NCBI RefSeq assembly: GCF_002086115.1
Contig: NZ_MVHJ01000023.1
Location: 1 to 64,000 of the forward strand
Direction: 5' to 3'
Length of the DNA stretch: 64,000 nucleotides
Source of the DNA: Mycolicibacterium bacteremicum
Lineage (GTDB): Bacteria > Actinomycetota > Actinomycetes > Mycobacteriales > Mycobacteriaceae
Shown: one piece after another, positions 8,551 through 17,865 of the stretch
Numbering within the stretch: position 1 is the stretch's first letter
How the letters are laid out: each line of letters begins with the position of its first letter
Position numbers and translations under genes: made by a program
The notes under the pieces: generated by a model
The model's input: the letters and a program-made list of their open reading frames with translations, nothing else
What the model was told of the DNA's origin: nothing
Databases searched by the model: none

Positions 8551-9315
8551 ATGGAAGGCATGTCCACCTCAGCCGGCGGATCGGCCCACGACGCTCCGGC
8601 GCGCGCAGTCATGCGCAGAGCCGACGGTAAGCCGATCCAGGTGCTGGTTGTCGATGACGAGCCGGTGCTCGCTGAATTGGTGTCGATGGCCCTGAGATAC
8701 GAGGGGTGGGATATCGCCACCGCCGGCGATGGCGCCGGGGCCATCGAACTCGCACGTGACAACCCACCGGACGTCGTGGTGCTCGATGTGATGTTGCCCG
8801 ATATGAGCGGGCTCGACGTGTTGCGGCGGCTCCGTGAACTGCAGCCGGGGCTGCCGCTGCTGCTGCTCACCGCGAAGGATTCGGTCGAGGACCGGATCGC
8901 GGGCCTGACCGCCGGCGGTGACGACTACGTCACCAAGCCCTTCAGTATCGAAGAAGTCGTGTTGCGGTTGCGCGCACTGTTGCGGCGCACCGGCGTCGCC
9001 AATGACGCCTCCGACGCGCAGATCGTCGTCGGGGATCTGGTTCTCGACGAGGACAGTCACGAGGTGACGCGCGGCGGCGACCCGATTGTGTTGACTGCCA
9101 CCGAATTCGAGTTGCTCCGATTCATGATGCGTAACGCCAAGCGCGTTCTGAGCAAGGCCCAGATCTTGGACCGTGTGTGGAGCTACGACTTCGGCGGCCG
9201 GTCCAACATCGTCGAGCTGTACGTGTCCTACCTGCGTAAGAAGATCGACAGTGGCCGCGAGCCGATGATCCACACGCTGCGCGGCGCCGGATACGTCCTG
9301 CGTCCGCCCCGATGA
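8551..9315 (+). CDS. OmpR/PhoP-type DNA-binding response regulator
   Basis: A 254-residue response regulator. The receiver domain has the acidic pair at VVDDE (about residue 34), the phosphoacceptor Asp79 in VVLDVMLP, the conserved Thr in LLLTAKDS and the Lys in DYVTKPFS. The C-terminal winged helix (ILDRVWSYDFGGRSN, then VSYLRKKID and HTLRGAGYVLRPP) is that of PhoP/TcrX-like regulators. Another in-frame ATG lies at 8560. It overlaps the kinase gene by 4 bases (ATGA), so the two form a cognate pair. Likely targets are the downstream glycosyltransferase genes. This is inferred from position only. Confidence 0.9.
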   Translation: MEGMSTSAGGSAHDAPARAVMRRADGKPIQVLVVDDEPVLAELVSMALRYEGWDIATAGDGAGAIELARDNPPDVVVLDVMLPDMSGLDVLRRLRELQPGLPLLLLTAKDSVEDRIAGLTAGGDDYVTKPFSIEEVVLRLRALLRRTGVANDASDAQIVVGDLVLDEDSHEVTRGGDPIVLTATEFELLRFMMRNAKRVLSKAQILDRVWSYDFGGRSNIVELYVSYLRKKIDSGREPMIHTLRGAGYVLRPPR

Positions 9316-10892
9316 GCCGAGCGTTCACCCCGCGTGCCTGGTCGCTGGGCACGCGACTGGTGGTCAGCGTGGTCACCCTGCTCGCCGTGGTGTGCCTGAC
9401 GATCGGGGTGGTCAGCGAGTTTGCGCTGCAACGGTTTCTGATGAGACAGCTGGACAGCCAGGTCGTCGAGGCCGGCAAGCGGTCGGCGGGCATCATGGAA
9501 TTGCCGCCGTTGCCGCCGCCGATGCGATTGCCGGGGCCGGGACGGCCGCCGATGGCGCCCGGACCGCCGCGGCCGCCCGGATCGGCCGAGCCGGGACCGC
9601 CCGGACCGCCTGTACCGCTGCGATTCCGCTTCGACCCCGAAGAGGGTCCGGGCCCGGGCTTCCTCAACGCTCCCGGGCAGGCCATCCACACCGTCGGCGT
9701 GGTGACCGGCGCCGGCCGCACCGATGCCGGAGTGATCACCGCCGAGGGTGCCACCGCCGACATCAGCACCGCCGCAACGGCGCAACTGGTGCAGGTGCAG
9801 CCGGCCCGGGCCCCGGTCACCCTCAACCTCGACGGGCTGGGCTCCTACCGGGTGCTGGCACTGCACGCCCGGCATGGTCCGCAGACGATCATCGTCGGGT
9901 TGCCCACCGCCGTCGTCGACGACACCCTGCTGTGGGTGCTGGTCATGTTCTGCGCCGTGTCGGCCGTTGCGCTCGCCGCCGCCACCATCGTCGGCAGTTG
10001 GATCATCCGTCGCCAGATGGCGCCTTTGGAACGGGTTTCGGCGGCGGCACGCGAGGTCGCCGACCTGGATTTGGACACCGGTGAGGTGCGGTTACCGTCG
10101 ACGATCGTGCCGGTCGACCCGGTCAGCGCCCACACCGAGGTCGGTCAGCTCAGCTCGGCGCTGAACCGGATGTTGGACCGGATCGCCGGGGCGCTGCGCG
10201 CTCGGCATGCCAGCGAGACCCGGGTGCGCCAGTTCGTCTCCGATGCCAGCCACGAGTTGCGCACTCCGCTGGCCGCGATCCGCGGCTATACCGAACTGGC
10301 CCAACGCAAGAGCGCCGAACTCCCCGATGATGTGGCGCACGCCATGAGTCGGGTCGAATCCGAGACCCGACGGTTGACGACGCTCGTCGAGGACATGTTG
10401 CTGCTCGCCCGGCTGGACGAGGGGCGGCCGCTGGAAAGCGCTCCGGTCGATCTGGCCCAGGTGGTGCTCGACGCGGTCAGCGACGCGCACGCCGCCGGCC
10501 CCGAACACGAATGGACACTGGAGCTCCCCGACGATCCCGTCCATGTCACCGGTGACCGCGCCAGGCTGCATCAGGTGCTGACCAATCTGCTCACCAACGC
10601 CCGGGTGCATACGCCGGCCGGTACGACGGTAACCACCTCGGTGGGGGTCACCGGCACCGGCGAGGTCGTGCTGACCGTCGCCGATGACGGGCCGGGCATC
10701 CCGGCATCCCTGCAGCCGGAGGTTTTCGAACGGTTCGCCCGCGGCGACTCGTCGCGATCCCGTCGCGGTGGCAGCACCGGCCTGGGCCTGGCCATCGTCG
10801 CCGCCGTGGTCAAGGCCCATCGGGGTCGCCTGGAACTGCGCAGTTCGCCCGGCGACACCCGCTTCGTGGTCACCTTGCCGGCTCATAGCTGA
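9312..10892 (+). CDS. Sensor histidine kinase with Pro/Gly-rich extracellular domain
   Basis: A 526-residue membrane kinase. Membrane helices lie at about residues 15-36 and 205-230, enclosing an extracytoplasmic sensor region. Residues 63-117 of that region are unusually rich in proline and glycine (PPLPPPMRLPGPG and similar). A HAMP linker follows, then HisKA with phosphoacceptor His314 in SDASHELRTP, and a HATPase_c domain with N box NLLTNARVHT and G boxes DDGPGIP and GLGLAIV. It is translationally coupled to the upstream response regulator. The Pro/Gly-rich linker resembles low-complexity segments in the two GT39 proteins of the same cluster, hinting at a shared extracellular surface or ligand. 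Confidence 0.9.
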   Translation: MSRAFTPRAWSLGTRLVVSVVTLLAVVCLTIGVVSEFALQRFLMRQLDSQVVEAGKRSAGIMELPPLPPPMRLPGPGRPPMAPGPPRPPGSAEPGPPGPPVPLRFRFDPEEGPGPGFLNAPGQAIHTVGVVTGAGRTDAGVITAEGATADISTAATAQLVQVQPARAPVTLNLDGLGSYRVLALHARHGPQTIIVGLPTAVVDDTLLWVLVMFCAVSAVALAAATIVGSWIIRRQMAPLERVSAAAREVADLDLDTGEVRLPSTIVPVDPVSAHTEVGQLSSALNRMLDRIAGALRARHASETRVRQFVSDASHELRTPLAAIRGYTELAQRKSAELPDDVAHAMSRVESETRRLTTLVEDMLLLARLDEGRPLESAPVDLAQVVLDAVSDAHAAGPEHEWTLELPDDPVHVTGDRARLHQVLTNLLTNARVHTPAGTTVTTSVGVTGTGEVVLTVADDGPGIPASLQPEVFERFARGDSSRSRRGGSTGLGLAIVAAVVKAHRGRLELRSSPGDTRFVVTLPAHS

Positions 10893-10935
10893 CACACAGC
10901 AAGGTCAAATCCGGGGCGTAGCAACGGCGGTCAGG

Positions 10936-12792
10936 ATGGCGGTGATGACTGCCGTTCGGACCGTCCGGGAACGCCTCGCCCTCGCCGCCCTGCTGGTGGG
11001 CACCGGTGTGCTGTACCTGTGGAACTTGTCGGCCAGCGGGTGGGCCAACAGCTTCTACTCCGCGGCCGTGCAGGCCGGCAGCCAGGACTGGACGGCGCTG
11101 TTGTTCGGTTCCAGCGACGCGGCGAACGCCATCACCGTCGACAAGACGCCCGCTGCACTCTGGGTGATGGGCGTGTCGGCACGGGCGTTCGGGTTTTCCT
11201 CGTGGTCGGTGCTGGTCCCGCAGGCGGTGATGGGTGTCGCCGCCGTGGCGCTGCTGTACGCATCGGTCCGTCGGGTGACCGGCCCGGCCGCCGCCCTGCT
11301 GGCCGGTGCCGCACTGGCGGTCACCCCGGTGGCCACCTTGATGTTCCGGTTCAACAATCCCGACGCCCTGCTGGTGCTGTTGCTGATCGCCGCGGCCTAT
11401 TGCGTGCAGCGGGCCTGCGAACCCGATGCCGGCCGGTGGTGGTTGGTGGCCGCCGGCGTGCTGGGCGGGTTCGCCTTCCTGGCCAAGATGATGCAGGCGT
11501 TCCTCGTGTTACCGGCATTTGCCGCGGCCTATCTGGTGGGAGCGGCCGCCCCGCTGCGGACCCGGCTGGTGCGGCTGGTCGGTGGGCTGGCCGCGCTGGT
11601 GGTGTCCGGGGGTTGGTACCTGGTGCTGGTCGAAGTGTGGCCCACCGCCGACCGGCCGTATATCGGTGGCTCCCAACACAACAGCATCGTCGAGCTCGCC
11701 CTCGGATACAACGGGGTGAGCAGGCTGACCGGGGCGCAGGCCGGCGGGTTGGGCAACCTCAACTTCGACGCCGGCTGGGACCGGTTGTTCGGGACCGGCA
11801 TGGGCGCCGAGATCGCCTGGCTGCTGCCCGCGGCGCTGATCGGGGCGGTCGCCGGTTTCGTGATCCGCGGCCGCGCCGACCGCACCGACCCGGCGCGGGC
11901 GGCGCTGATCCTGTGGGGCGGCTGGCTGGTGGTGACGGCCGCGGTGTTCAGCTTCGCCAACGGCATCGTGCACTCCTACTACACCATCGCGCTGGCACCG
12001 GCGGTCGCGGCGTGCGCGGCGATCGGGGCGGACCTGCTGTGGCGCCATCGCACCGCACAGTGGTGCGCGCTGACGCTGGCCGCCATCGTGTCGGCGACGG
12101 CCGGCCTGGCCTTCGTCCTGCTGGCGAGACGGCCGGATTGGTTGCCGTGGCTGCGCTGGGTGATCGTGGTGGCCGGCGCGCTGGCGGCGGTGCTGCTGAT
12201 GGCGTGCACCCTCGCCCGGGTGGCCGCCATGCTGGCGCTGGTGTGTGCGCTCGTCGGGCCCGTCGCATACTCCGTCGCCACCGCGGCCACACCGCATACC
12301 GGGGCGATCCCGTCGGTGGGGCCGGCACATTCCGGTCCGCCGTTCGGTGGCGCATTCCCGGGTCCGCCACCGGGCGGGCCCCGCGACGGCGGTCCCGGCC
12401 GCGGCGGTCCACCGCCGTTCGGGGGTGGGTTGCTCGACGCCCCGGAGCCGACCGCCGATCTGATCGCGCTGCTGGTCGACGGCGCGGCCGACTACACCTG
12501 GCCGGCAGCCGTGGTGGGCTCCAACAATGCAGCCGGATATCAGCTGGCCGCCGATGTCCCGGTGATGGCCGTGGGTGGTTTCAACGGAACCGATCCCGCG
12601 CCCACCCTGGAGGAGTTCACCCGGCTGGTGGCCGAGGGGCGGATCCACTACTTCATCGACGCCCACATCATGGGTGGTCGCGGTGACCACGCGGGCAGCC
12701 ACGACGCCGCCGACATCGCCGCATGGGTGCGGGCCAACTACCCGCCGATCACCGTCGGGGCCACCGTGATCTACGACCTGACGGAGTCATAG
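10936..12792 (+). CDS. ArnT/GT39-like membrane glycosyltransferase (copy 1)
   Basis: A 618-residue multi-spanning membrane protein of the GT39/ArnT/PMT superfamily (GT-C fold), expected to transfer a sugar from a polyprenyl-phosphate donor to an envelope acceptor outside the membrane. The hydrophobic N-terminus is followed by the family segment NAITVDKTPAALW, in which copy 2 has DKPP. A Pro/Gly-rich linker occupies roughly residues 460-505, before a conserved soluble C-terminal domain ending VGATVIYDL. The start is the ATG at 10936; another ATG lies at 10945. In-frame sequence upstream lies inside the kinase gene and was discarded. It is paralogous to the gene at 14092. Donor and acceptor are unknown. 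Confidence 0.82.
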   Translation: MAVMTAVRTVRERLALAALLVGTGVLYLWNLSASGWANSFYSAAVQAGSQDWTALLFGSSDAANAITVDKTPAALWVMGVSARAFGFSSWSVLVPQAVMGVAAVALLYASVRRVTGPAAALLAGAALAVTPVATLMFRFNNPDALLVLLLIAAAYCVQRACEPDAGRWWLVAAGVLGGFAFLAKMMQAFLVLPAFAAAYLVGAAAPLRTRLVRLVGGLAALVVSGGWYLVLVEVWPTADRPYIGGSQHNSIVELALGYNGVSRLTGAQAGGLGNLNFDAGWDRLFGTGMGAEIAWLLPAALIGAVAGFVIRGRADRTDPARAALILWGGWLVVTAAVFSFANGIVHSYYTIALAPAVAACAAIGADLLWRHRTAQWCALTLAAIVSATAGLAFVLLARRPDWLPWLRWVIVVAGALAAVLLMACTLARVAAMLALVCALVGPVAYSVATAATPHTGAIPSVGPAHSGPPFGGAFPGPPPGGPRDGGPGRGGPPPFGGGLLDAPEPTADLIALLVDGAADYTWPAAVVGSNNAAGYQLAADVPVMAVGGFNGTDPAPTLEEFTRLVAEGRIHYFIDAHIMGGRGDHAGSHDAADIAAWVRANYPPITVGATVIYDLTES

Positions 12793-12847
12793 CGTGCGCA
12801 CAGGTCGGACCCACGGACAGCACACGCTGCGCTTCGACGATGGAGGC

Positions 12848-14068
12848 ATGACAGACACCGCCTTCGCTGCGCGTCCCAACGCCGTTCTGGTCGCCCGCGC
12901 CGCCGACACCCCCGTGGTCGACATCGTGGTCCCGGTGTACAACGAGCAGGCCTCGCTGGAGAACTCGGTGCGCCGGCTGCACCGCCACCTGCAGGAGAGC
13001 TTCACCTTCGCGGTGCGGATCACCATCGCCGACAACGCCAGCACCGACGACACCCCGCACATCGCGGCGGATCTGGTCGCGGAGCTGCCCGGTGTCCGGG
13101 TGGTCCGGCTCGAAGAGAAGGGGCGCGGCAGGGCGTTGCACCACGTGTGGTCGCTGTCGGACGCGCCGGTGCTGGCCTACATGGATGTGGACCTGTCCAC
13201 CGATCTGGCCGCCCTGGCACCGCTGATCGCCCCGCTGATCTCCGGGCACTCAGACCTGGCCATCGGTACGCGGCTCGCCCGCAGCTCGCGGGTGGTGCGC
13301 GGGGCCAAGCGGGAGATCATCTCGCGTTGCTACAACCTGATCCTCAAATCGACGCTGCACGCCCGGTTCTCGGATGCCCAGTGTGGGTTCAAGGCCATCC
13401 GCGCCGACGTCGCCCGCGAATTGTTGCCCTACGTGTCCGACACCGGCTGGTTCTTCGACACCGAGCTGCTGGTGCTCGCCGAGCGCAGCGGATTGCGCAT
13501 CCACGAGGTGCCGGTGGACTGGGTCGACGACCCGGACAGCCGGGTCGACATCGTGGCCACCGCCAAGGCCGATCTGCTCGGTATCGGCCGGTTGCTGCGC
13601 GGGTTCGCCGGCGGCAGCATCCCGATCCATGCCATTGCCGCACAGCTCGGTTCGCGGCGCGCCGCCGCACCGGGTTCGCTGTTGCGGCAGGTGGTACGTT
13701 TCGCCGGGGTCGGGGTGCTCTCCACCGCCGCCTACCTGGTGCTGTTCCTTGCCCTGCATCCGCTGCTGGGTGCACAGCTGGCCAACCTGTCGGCACTGCT
13801 GATCACCGCGATCGGCAACACCGCGGCCAACCGGCGCTTCACCTTCGGGGTCCGCGGATCGACAGCGGTGGCCCGACACCACGTCGAGGGCCTGATCGTC
13901 TTCGCCATCGCGCTGGCCATCACCAGCGGCTCACTGGCCGGACTGCACGCGCTCACCGAACACCCCGGCCAGGCGGTGGAGACCGCCGTGCTGGTGATCG
14001 CCAACCTGGTGGCCACTGCCGCCCGCTTCGTCCTGTTGCGCGGCTGGGTCTTTCACCCCCGCCGTTGA
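12848..14068 (+). CDS. GT2 polyprenyl-phosphate glycosyltransferase fused to GtrA
   Basis: A 406-residue fusion. Residues about 20-260 form a DPM1-like GT2 domain: VDIVVPVYNEQ, the nucleotide-binding DNAS and the metal-binding DVDLSTDL, consistent with making polyprenyl-phosphate-hexose. Residues about 275-406 form a GtrA domain with four membrane helices (VVRFAGVGVLSTAAYLVLF onward, with NTAANRRFTFGV), expected to flip the lipid-linked sugar. The ATG at 12848 follows GGAGG at a close but workable spacing. It lies between two GT39-like enzymes, so it probably supplies their donor. The sugar is not determinable from sequence. Confidence 0.88.
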   Translation: MTDTAFAARPNAVLVARAADTPVVDIVVPVYNEQASLENSVRRLHRHLQESFTFAVRITIADNASTDDTPHIAADLVAELPGVRVVRLEEKGRGRALHHVWSLSDAPVLAYMDVDLSTDLAALAPLIAPLISGHSDLAIGTRLARSSRVVRGAKREIISRCYNLILKSTLHARFSDAQCGFKAIRADVARELLPYVSDTGWFFDTELLVLAERSGLRIHEVPVDWVDDPDSRVDIVATAKADLLGIGRLLRGFAGGSIPIHAIAAQLGSRRAAAPGSLLRQVVRFAGVGVLSTAAYLVLFLALHPLLGAQLANLSALLITAIGNTAANRRFTFGVRGSTAVARHHVEGLIVFAIALAITSGSLAGLHALTEHPGQAVETAVLVIANLVATAARFVLLRGWVFHPRR

Positions 14069-14091
14069 GAATCCACGAGTTGAGGACTGCC

Positions 14092-15996
14092 ATGACACTG
14101 ACTGCCGAGAAACCTGACATCGGGACCCGACCGGACGCGCCGCGGGCCCGCTGGGAACGTCCGGGGCTGCTGGTGCTGCTGGCCGGCACCGCGGTGTTGT
14201 ATCTGTGGGGGCTGGGATCAAACGGCTGGGGCAACAGCTACTACGCCGCGGCGGCGCAGGCCGGTACTCAAGACTGGAAGGCCTGGCTGTTCGGCTCGCT
14301 GGACTCCGGTAACGCCATCACCGTCGACAAGCCGCCGGCCGCGCTCTGGGCAATGGCATTGTCCGGCAGGCTGTTCGGGTTCAGCGAGTTCACCATGATG
14401 CTGCCGCAGGCCGTGATGGGTGTGGCGGCCGTCGCCGTGCTCTACTGCACCGTGCGCCGCACCGGGGGAGCCGCCGCCGGTCTGATCGCCGGGGCCGCGC
14501 TGGCCATCACCCCGGTCGCGGTGGCGATGTTCCGCTACAACAACCCCGACGCACTGCTTGTGCTGCTGCTGGTGATCTCCGCGTACTGCATGTCGCGCGC
14601 CACCGAACAGGGCAGCACGCGCTGGGTCGCGCTGTCGGGCACCGCCGTCGGCTTCGCCTTCCTGACCAAGATGCTGCAGGCGTTCCTGGTGGTGCCCGCG
14701 CTCGGGCTGGTCTTCCTGATCGCCGCGCCGACCTCCTTCTGGAAGCGGGTCGGATCGCTGTTCGTCGGACTGGCCGCGATGGTTGTTTCGGCGGGTTGGT
14801 ATATCGCGCTGGTCAGCGTGTGGCCGGCGGACTCCCGGCCCTATATCGGCGGGTCGACCGATAACAGCCTGCTGCAGTTGGCCTTCGGTTACAACGGGAT
14901 CGACCGCATCGTCGGCCAGGGCCAGCCCGGCGGCGGCGGTGGTGGTCCGGGTGGTCCTGGTGGTCCCGGTGGGGGCCCGGGCGGTCCCGGCGGCGGGGCG
15001 AACCTGTTCTTCGGCGGTGACCCCGGGATCGGCAGACTCTTCGGGGCATCGATGGGTGCCGAGGCGTCGTGGCTGTTGCCCGCGGCCCTGCTGGGATTGA
15101 TCGCCGTGCTGTGGTTGACCCGGCGCGCGGTGCGGACCGACCCGGTGCGCGCCGCGGCGGTGCTGTGGGGCGGGTGGCTGCTGGTCACCGGTGCGGTGTT
15201 CAGCTTCATGGACGGCACCATCCATCCCTACTACACCGTGGCGCTGGCCCCGGCGATCGCTGCGCTGGTGGGGATCTCGGTGACGCAGCTGTGGCGGCGG
15301 CGGTCTCACCTCGGCGCCCGTCTGACACTGGCGCTCGGGCTGGCGGGCACCGGTGGCTGGGCGTTCGTCCTGCTGTCGCGGCATGCGGACTGGTGGCCCG
15401 CGGTGCGCTGGACGGTGCTCATCGCGTCGGTCGCGCTCGCGGTGGTCTTCGCGGCCGGTGTGCACAGGCTGGGCCGCGGCCTCACCGCGGCGGTGATGGC
15501 TGCCGCACTGTTGGCCGGGGCGGGCGGTAGCGCGGCCTGGGCCGTGGCGACCGTCGCCGACGGCGGCAGCGGAGGCCCGATGGCCACGTCAGGTCCGGCC
15601 CAGCAGCACGACTTCGGCTTCCCGGGTGGTCCCGGAGGACCGGGCCGGCCGGGCGGCCGGGTCGATGACGCCGCGCTGGCTCAGCTGGTCACCGGGCTCG
15701 ACAACCGTTGGGCCGCAGCGACCGTCGGCTCGATGATGGCCGGCGACCTGGAGCTCAAGACCGGGGCGTCGATCATGGCCATCGGCGGGTTCACCGGCGG
15801 GGACGACGCGCCGACACTGCAGCAGTTCCAGCAGTACGTGGCCGACGGGCAGGTGCGCTACTTCATCGCCGGCGAGCGTTTCGGGCCGCCCGGACGGGAA
15901 CGGGACGGCGCGGGCACCCAGATCACCGAGTGGGTGCAGCAGCACTTCGACGCGGTCGACGTCGGTGGGACGAAGGTGTACGACCTGCAGCCCTGA
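14092..15996 (+). CDS. ArnT/GT39-like membrane glycosyltransferase (copy 2)
   Basis: A 634-residue GT-C membrane glycosyltransferase, paralogous to the protein encoded at 10936 along its length (shared NSYYAAAAQAGTQDW-type start, NAITVDKPPAALW, PQAVMGVAAVAVLY, and the soluble C-terminal domain with MAIGGFTGGDDAPTLQQF). It has two glycine/proline-rich tracts: a run of GGPGGP type at about residues 280-305 and a shorter one near residue 510. The ATG at 14092 is used. An in-frame extension reaching 13147 is only the shadow of the GT2-GtrA gene. It probably uses the donor made and flipped by the preceding protein. Confidence 0.83.
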   Translation: MTLTAEKPDIGTRPDAPRARWERPGLLVLLAGTAVLYLWGLGSNGWGNSYYAAAAQAGTQDWKAWLFGSLDSGNAITVDKPPAALWAMALSGRLFGFSEFTMMLPQAVMGVAAVAVLYCTVRRTGGAAAGLIAGAALAITPVAVAMFRYNNPDALLVLLLVISAYCMSRATEQGSTRWVALSGTAVGFAFLTKMLQAFLVVPALGLVFLIAAPTSFWKRVGSLFVGLAAMVVSAGWYIALVSVWPADSRPYIGGSTDNSLLQLAFGYNGIDRIVGQGQPGGGGGGPGGPGGPGGGPGGPGGGANLFFGGDPGIGRLFGASMGAEASWLLPAALLGLIAVLWLTRRAVRTDPVRAAAVLWGGWLLVTGAVFSFMDGTIHPYYTVALAPAIAALVGISVTQLWRRRSHLGARLTLALGLAGTGGWAFVLLSRHADWWPAVRWTVLIASVALAVVFAAGVHRLGRGLTAAVMAAALLAGAGGSAAWAVATVADGGSGGPMATSGPAQQHDFGFPGGPGGPGRPGGRVDDAALAQLVTGLDNRWAAATVGSMMAGDLELKTGASIMAIGGFTGGDDAPTLQQFQQYVADGQVRYFIAGERFGPPGRERDGAGTQITEWVQQHFDAVDVGGTKVYDLQP

Positions 15997-16030
15997 CCCA
16001 TCCTGGGGCCACCTTCCCCGGCGAGCTGGG

Positions 16031-16085
16031 GGCACCTCCCGCTTGCGGGGGAACGTAAACCTGCCCTTTCTCCGCGGCAAAAGGG
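16031..16085. repeat. Two small inverted repeats upstream of canA
   Basis: CCTCCCG and CGGGGGA-type arms meet at 16036-16052, and CCCTTT (16064-16069) pairs with AAAGGG (16080-16085) around a GC-rich loop. They lie in the 152-base gap after the glycosyltransferase stop and before canA. They may act as a terminator for the glycan cassette or be a dispersed genomic repeat. There is no U-tract. Confidence 0.4.
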
Positions 16086-16148
16086 TGAGTTTGCGTATGC
16101 TCGCGCGTAAAGGGGACCGGTGCCAAGTCCCGCGCGTAGGGTCCGGTC

Positions 16149-16640
16149 ATGTCTGTCACCGACGAGTATCTGGCCAACAACGAGCAGTACGCGCAGACGT
16201 TCTCCGGTCCGCTCCCGTTGCCGCCCAGCAGGCACGTCGCCGTCGTCGCCTGCATGGACGCCCGCCTGGACGTCTACCGCATCCTCGGTCTGAGCGACGG
16301 CGAGGCACACGTCATCCGTAACGCCGGTGGGGTCATCACCGATGACGAGATCCGCTCGCTGGCCATCAGTCAGCGCCTGCTCGGCACCAGGGAGATCATT
16401 CTGATCCACCACACCGACTGCGGCATGCTGACGTTCACCGACGACGATTTCAAGCGCGCCATCCAGAACGAGACCGGTCTGAAGCCGGAATGGGCCGCCG
16501 AGGCGTTCCCTGATCTTGAGGAGGACGTGCGACAGTCGCTGCGTCGCATCGAATCCAGCCCATTCGTGACCAAGCACGAGTCGGCCCGCGGGTTCGTCTT
16601 CGACGTCGCCACCGGCAGACTCGCCGAGGTCACCCCCTAG
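16149..16640 (+). CDS. canA: Beta-class carbonic anhydrase CanA
   Basis: A 163-residue beta-carbonic anhydrase interconverting CO2 and bicarbonate. The zinc ligands and catalytic dyad are visible: Cys35, Asp37 and Arg39 in CMDAR, with His88 and Cys91 in HHTDCGM. It matches M. tuberculosis Rv1284 in length and in the segment LLGTREIIL. In that species it sits directly before cysD; here about 11.9 kb of other genes separates them. The stop codon overlaps the convergent MFS gene by 11 bases. The ATG start is supported by the family's conserved N-terminus (VTDEYLANN). Confidence 0.95.
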   Translation: MSVTDEYLANNEQYAQTFSGPLPLPPSRHVAVVACMDARLDVYRILGLSDGEAHVIRNAGGVITDDEIRSLAISQRLLGTREIILIHHTDCGMLTFTDDDFKRAIQNETGLKPEWAAEAFPDLEEDVRQSLRRIESSPFVTKHESARGFVFDVATGRLAEVTP

Positions 16641-17865
16641 GGGTGTGCGCAGGATCGGTAGCCGCCGGCGTCACCGATGGTGCGGAAGTCGGCGGCGGCC
16701 AGGGCACATAGCGGGGGATGTAGCGCCACATCATGGCCGCGCCGGTTGCCGACACCACCCCCAGGCCCAGCAGCCCCAGACTCAGCGGCGCGGCCAGGGC
16801 CACCGCGCCCAGCGACAGCGGACCGGCGAACATCCCGATGTCATGGGTCAGCCGCCAGGCGGCCAGGAACTCCGCCCGGGTGGCCGCCGGCGCGATGTCG
16901 GCGCCGAGGGTCATGATGACGCCGTTGCCGAAACCGTTGCCGATACCCATCACGATCGCCGCGACGATGATCGTCGTGAACGAGTGGGTCCAGGGCAACA
17001 TCACGAACGATACGGCGATGATCACCAGCGACGGCACGGCGATCGCCCGCCGGCCGTAGCGGTCCATCAACTGCCCGGCCGGATACGAACACAACAGGTC
17101 GAAGACCGCGCCGACACCGAACACCAGCGAGGCCGTCGCCGCCGCCAACCCGATGTGGTCGGCCCACAGCGGCAGCGCCGCATCGCGGGTGGCCCGGGCC
17201 GCGCCCATCAACAGAGATCCGATTCCCAGCGTGGCCAACAGCTTCCGGTGACCGCGCAGCACCGTCGCGATGGGAACACCGCCGGTTGTGGCGGCGGGGT
17301 CGCGCGGGGGGTCGGGGACCCGGGCCAGCAGACACCCGGAGACGATGACGGCCACACACTGGACCACCAGGCCGCCCCGCAGCCCGACGGCCAGGATCGC
17401 CGCAGCCCCGGCGAACGGTCCGACGAGCATGCCCAGGCGCCACATCAACGCAAACGTCGCCATCGCCCGGGCCCGCATGTGCGCCGGTGCGGCCTCGGCC
17501 AGATAGCTCTGCCTGGCCAGACCCCATACCGCGGTGGAGAATCCGGTCAGCACCGCGCCGGCCGCCAACGCACCGGGCGTTCCCGCCGCCAACGAGCAGA
17601 CAACCCCGACGGTGCCGATGGCGGATCCGACGACTATGGAGCGGCGTTCCCCGAACCGGCCGACCAGCCGGCCCGCGGGCAGATCGCCGAGCACCGACCC
17701 GAGACCGACGAACGCGACGATCAGCCCGGCCGCGCCGACCGAGGCGCCGAGTTCGCGGGCCAGCAGCGCCACCACCGGTATCCCGGCGCCCTGCCCGATC
17801 CCGAAGATCGCCGACGGGATGTAGACGGTGGTGACGAATGGGCGCAGCGCAGCCCAGGTGGTCAC
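16630..17865 (-). CDS. MFS transporter at the end of the organosulfur operon
   Basis: A 411-residue major facilitator protein with about twelve membrane segments. The loop 2-3 motif reads GDLPAGRLVGRFGERR, and its second-half counterpart is AGQLMDRYGRRA. The GTG at 17865 is chosen because it overlaps the upstream flavin monooxygenase stop by 4 bases (GTGA). Longer in-frame starts lie within that gene. It is the last gene of a minus-strand series of sulfonate-type genes, so it may export a desulfurised product or import a substrate. Substrate and direction are unknown. Confidence 0.85.
   Translation of the reverse strand: MTTWAALRPFVTTVYIPSAIFGIGQGAGIPVVALLARELGASVGAAGLIVAFVGLGSVLGDLPAGRLVGRFGERRSIVVGSAIGTVGVVCSLAAGTPGALAAGAVLTGFSTAVWGLARQSYLAEAAPAHMRARAMATFALMWRLGMLVGPFAGAAAILAVGLRGGLVVQCVAVIVSGCLLARVPDPPRDPAATTGGVPIATVLRGHRKLLATLGIGSLLMGAARATRDAALPLWADHIGLAAATASLVFGVGAVFDLLCSYPAGQLMDRYGRRAIAVPSLVIIAVSFVMLPWTHSFTTIIVAAIVMGIGNGFGNGVIMTLGADIAPAATRAEFLAAWRLTHDIGMFAGPLSLGAVALAAPLSLGLLGLGVVSATGAAMMWRYIPRYVPWPPPTSAPSVTPAATDPAHTPRG

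Noticed and set aside
13147..14091. A long N-terminal extension of the second GT39-like gene
   Set aside because: It runs in another frame through the GT2-GtrA gene and has no family similarity. The conserved N-terminus begins at 14092.
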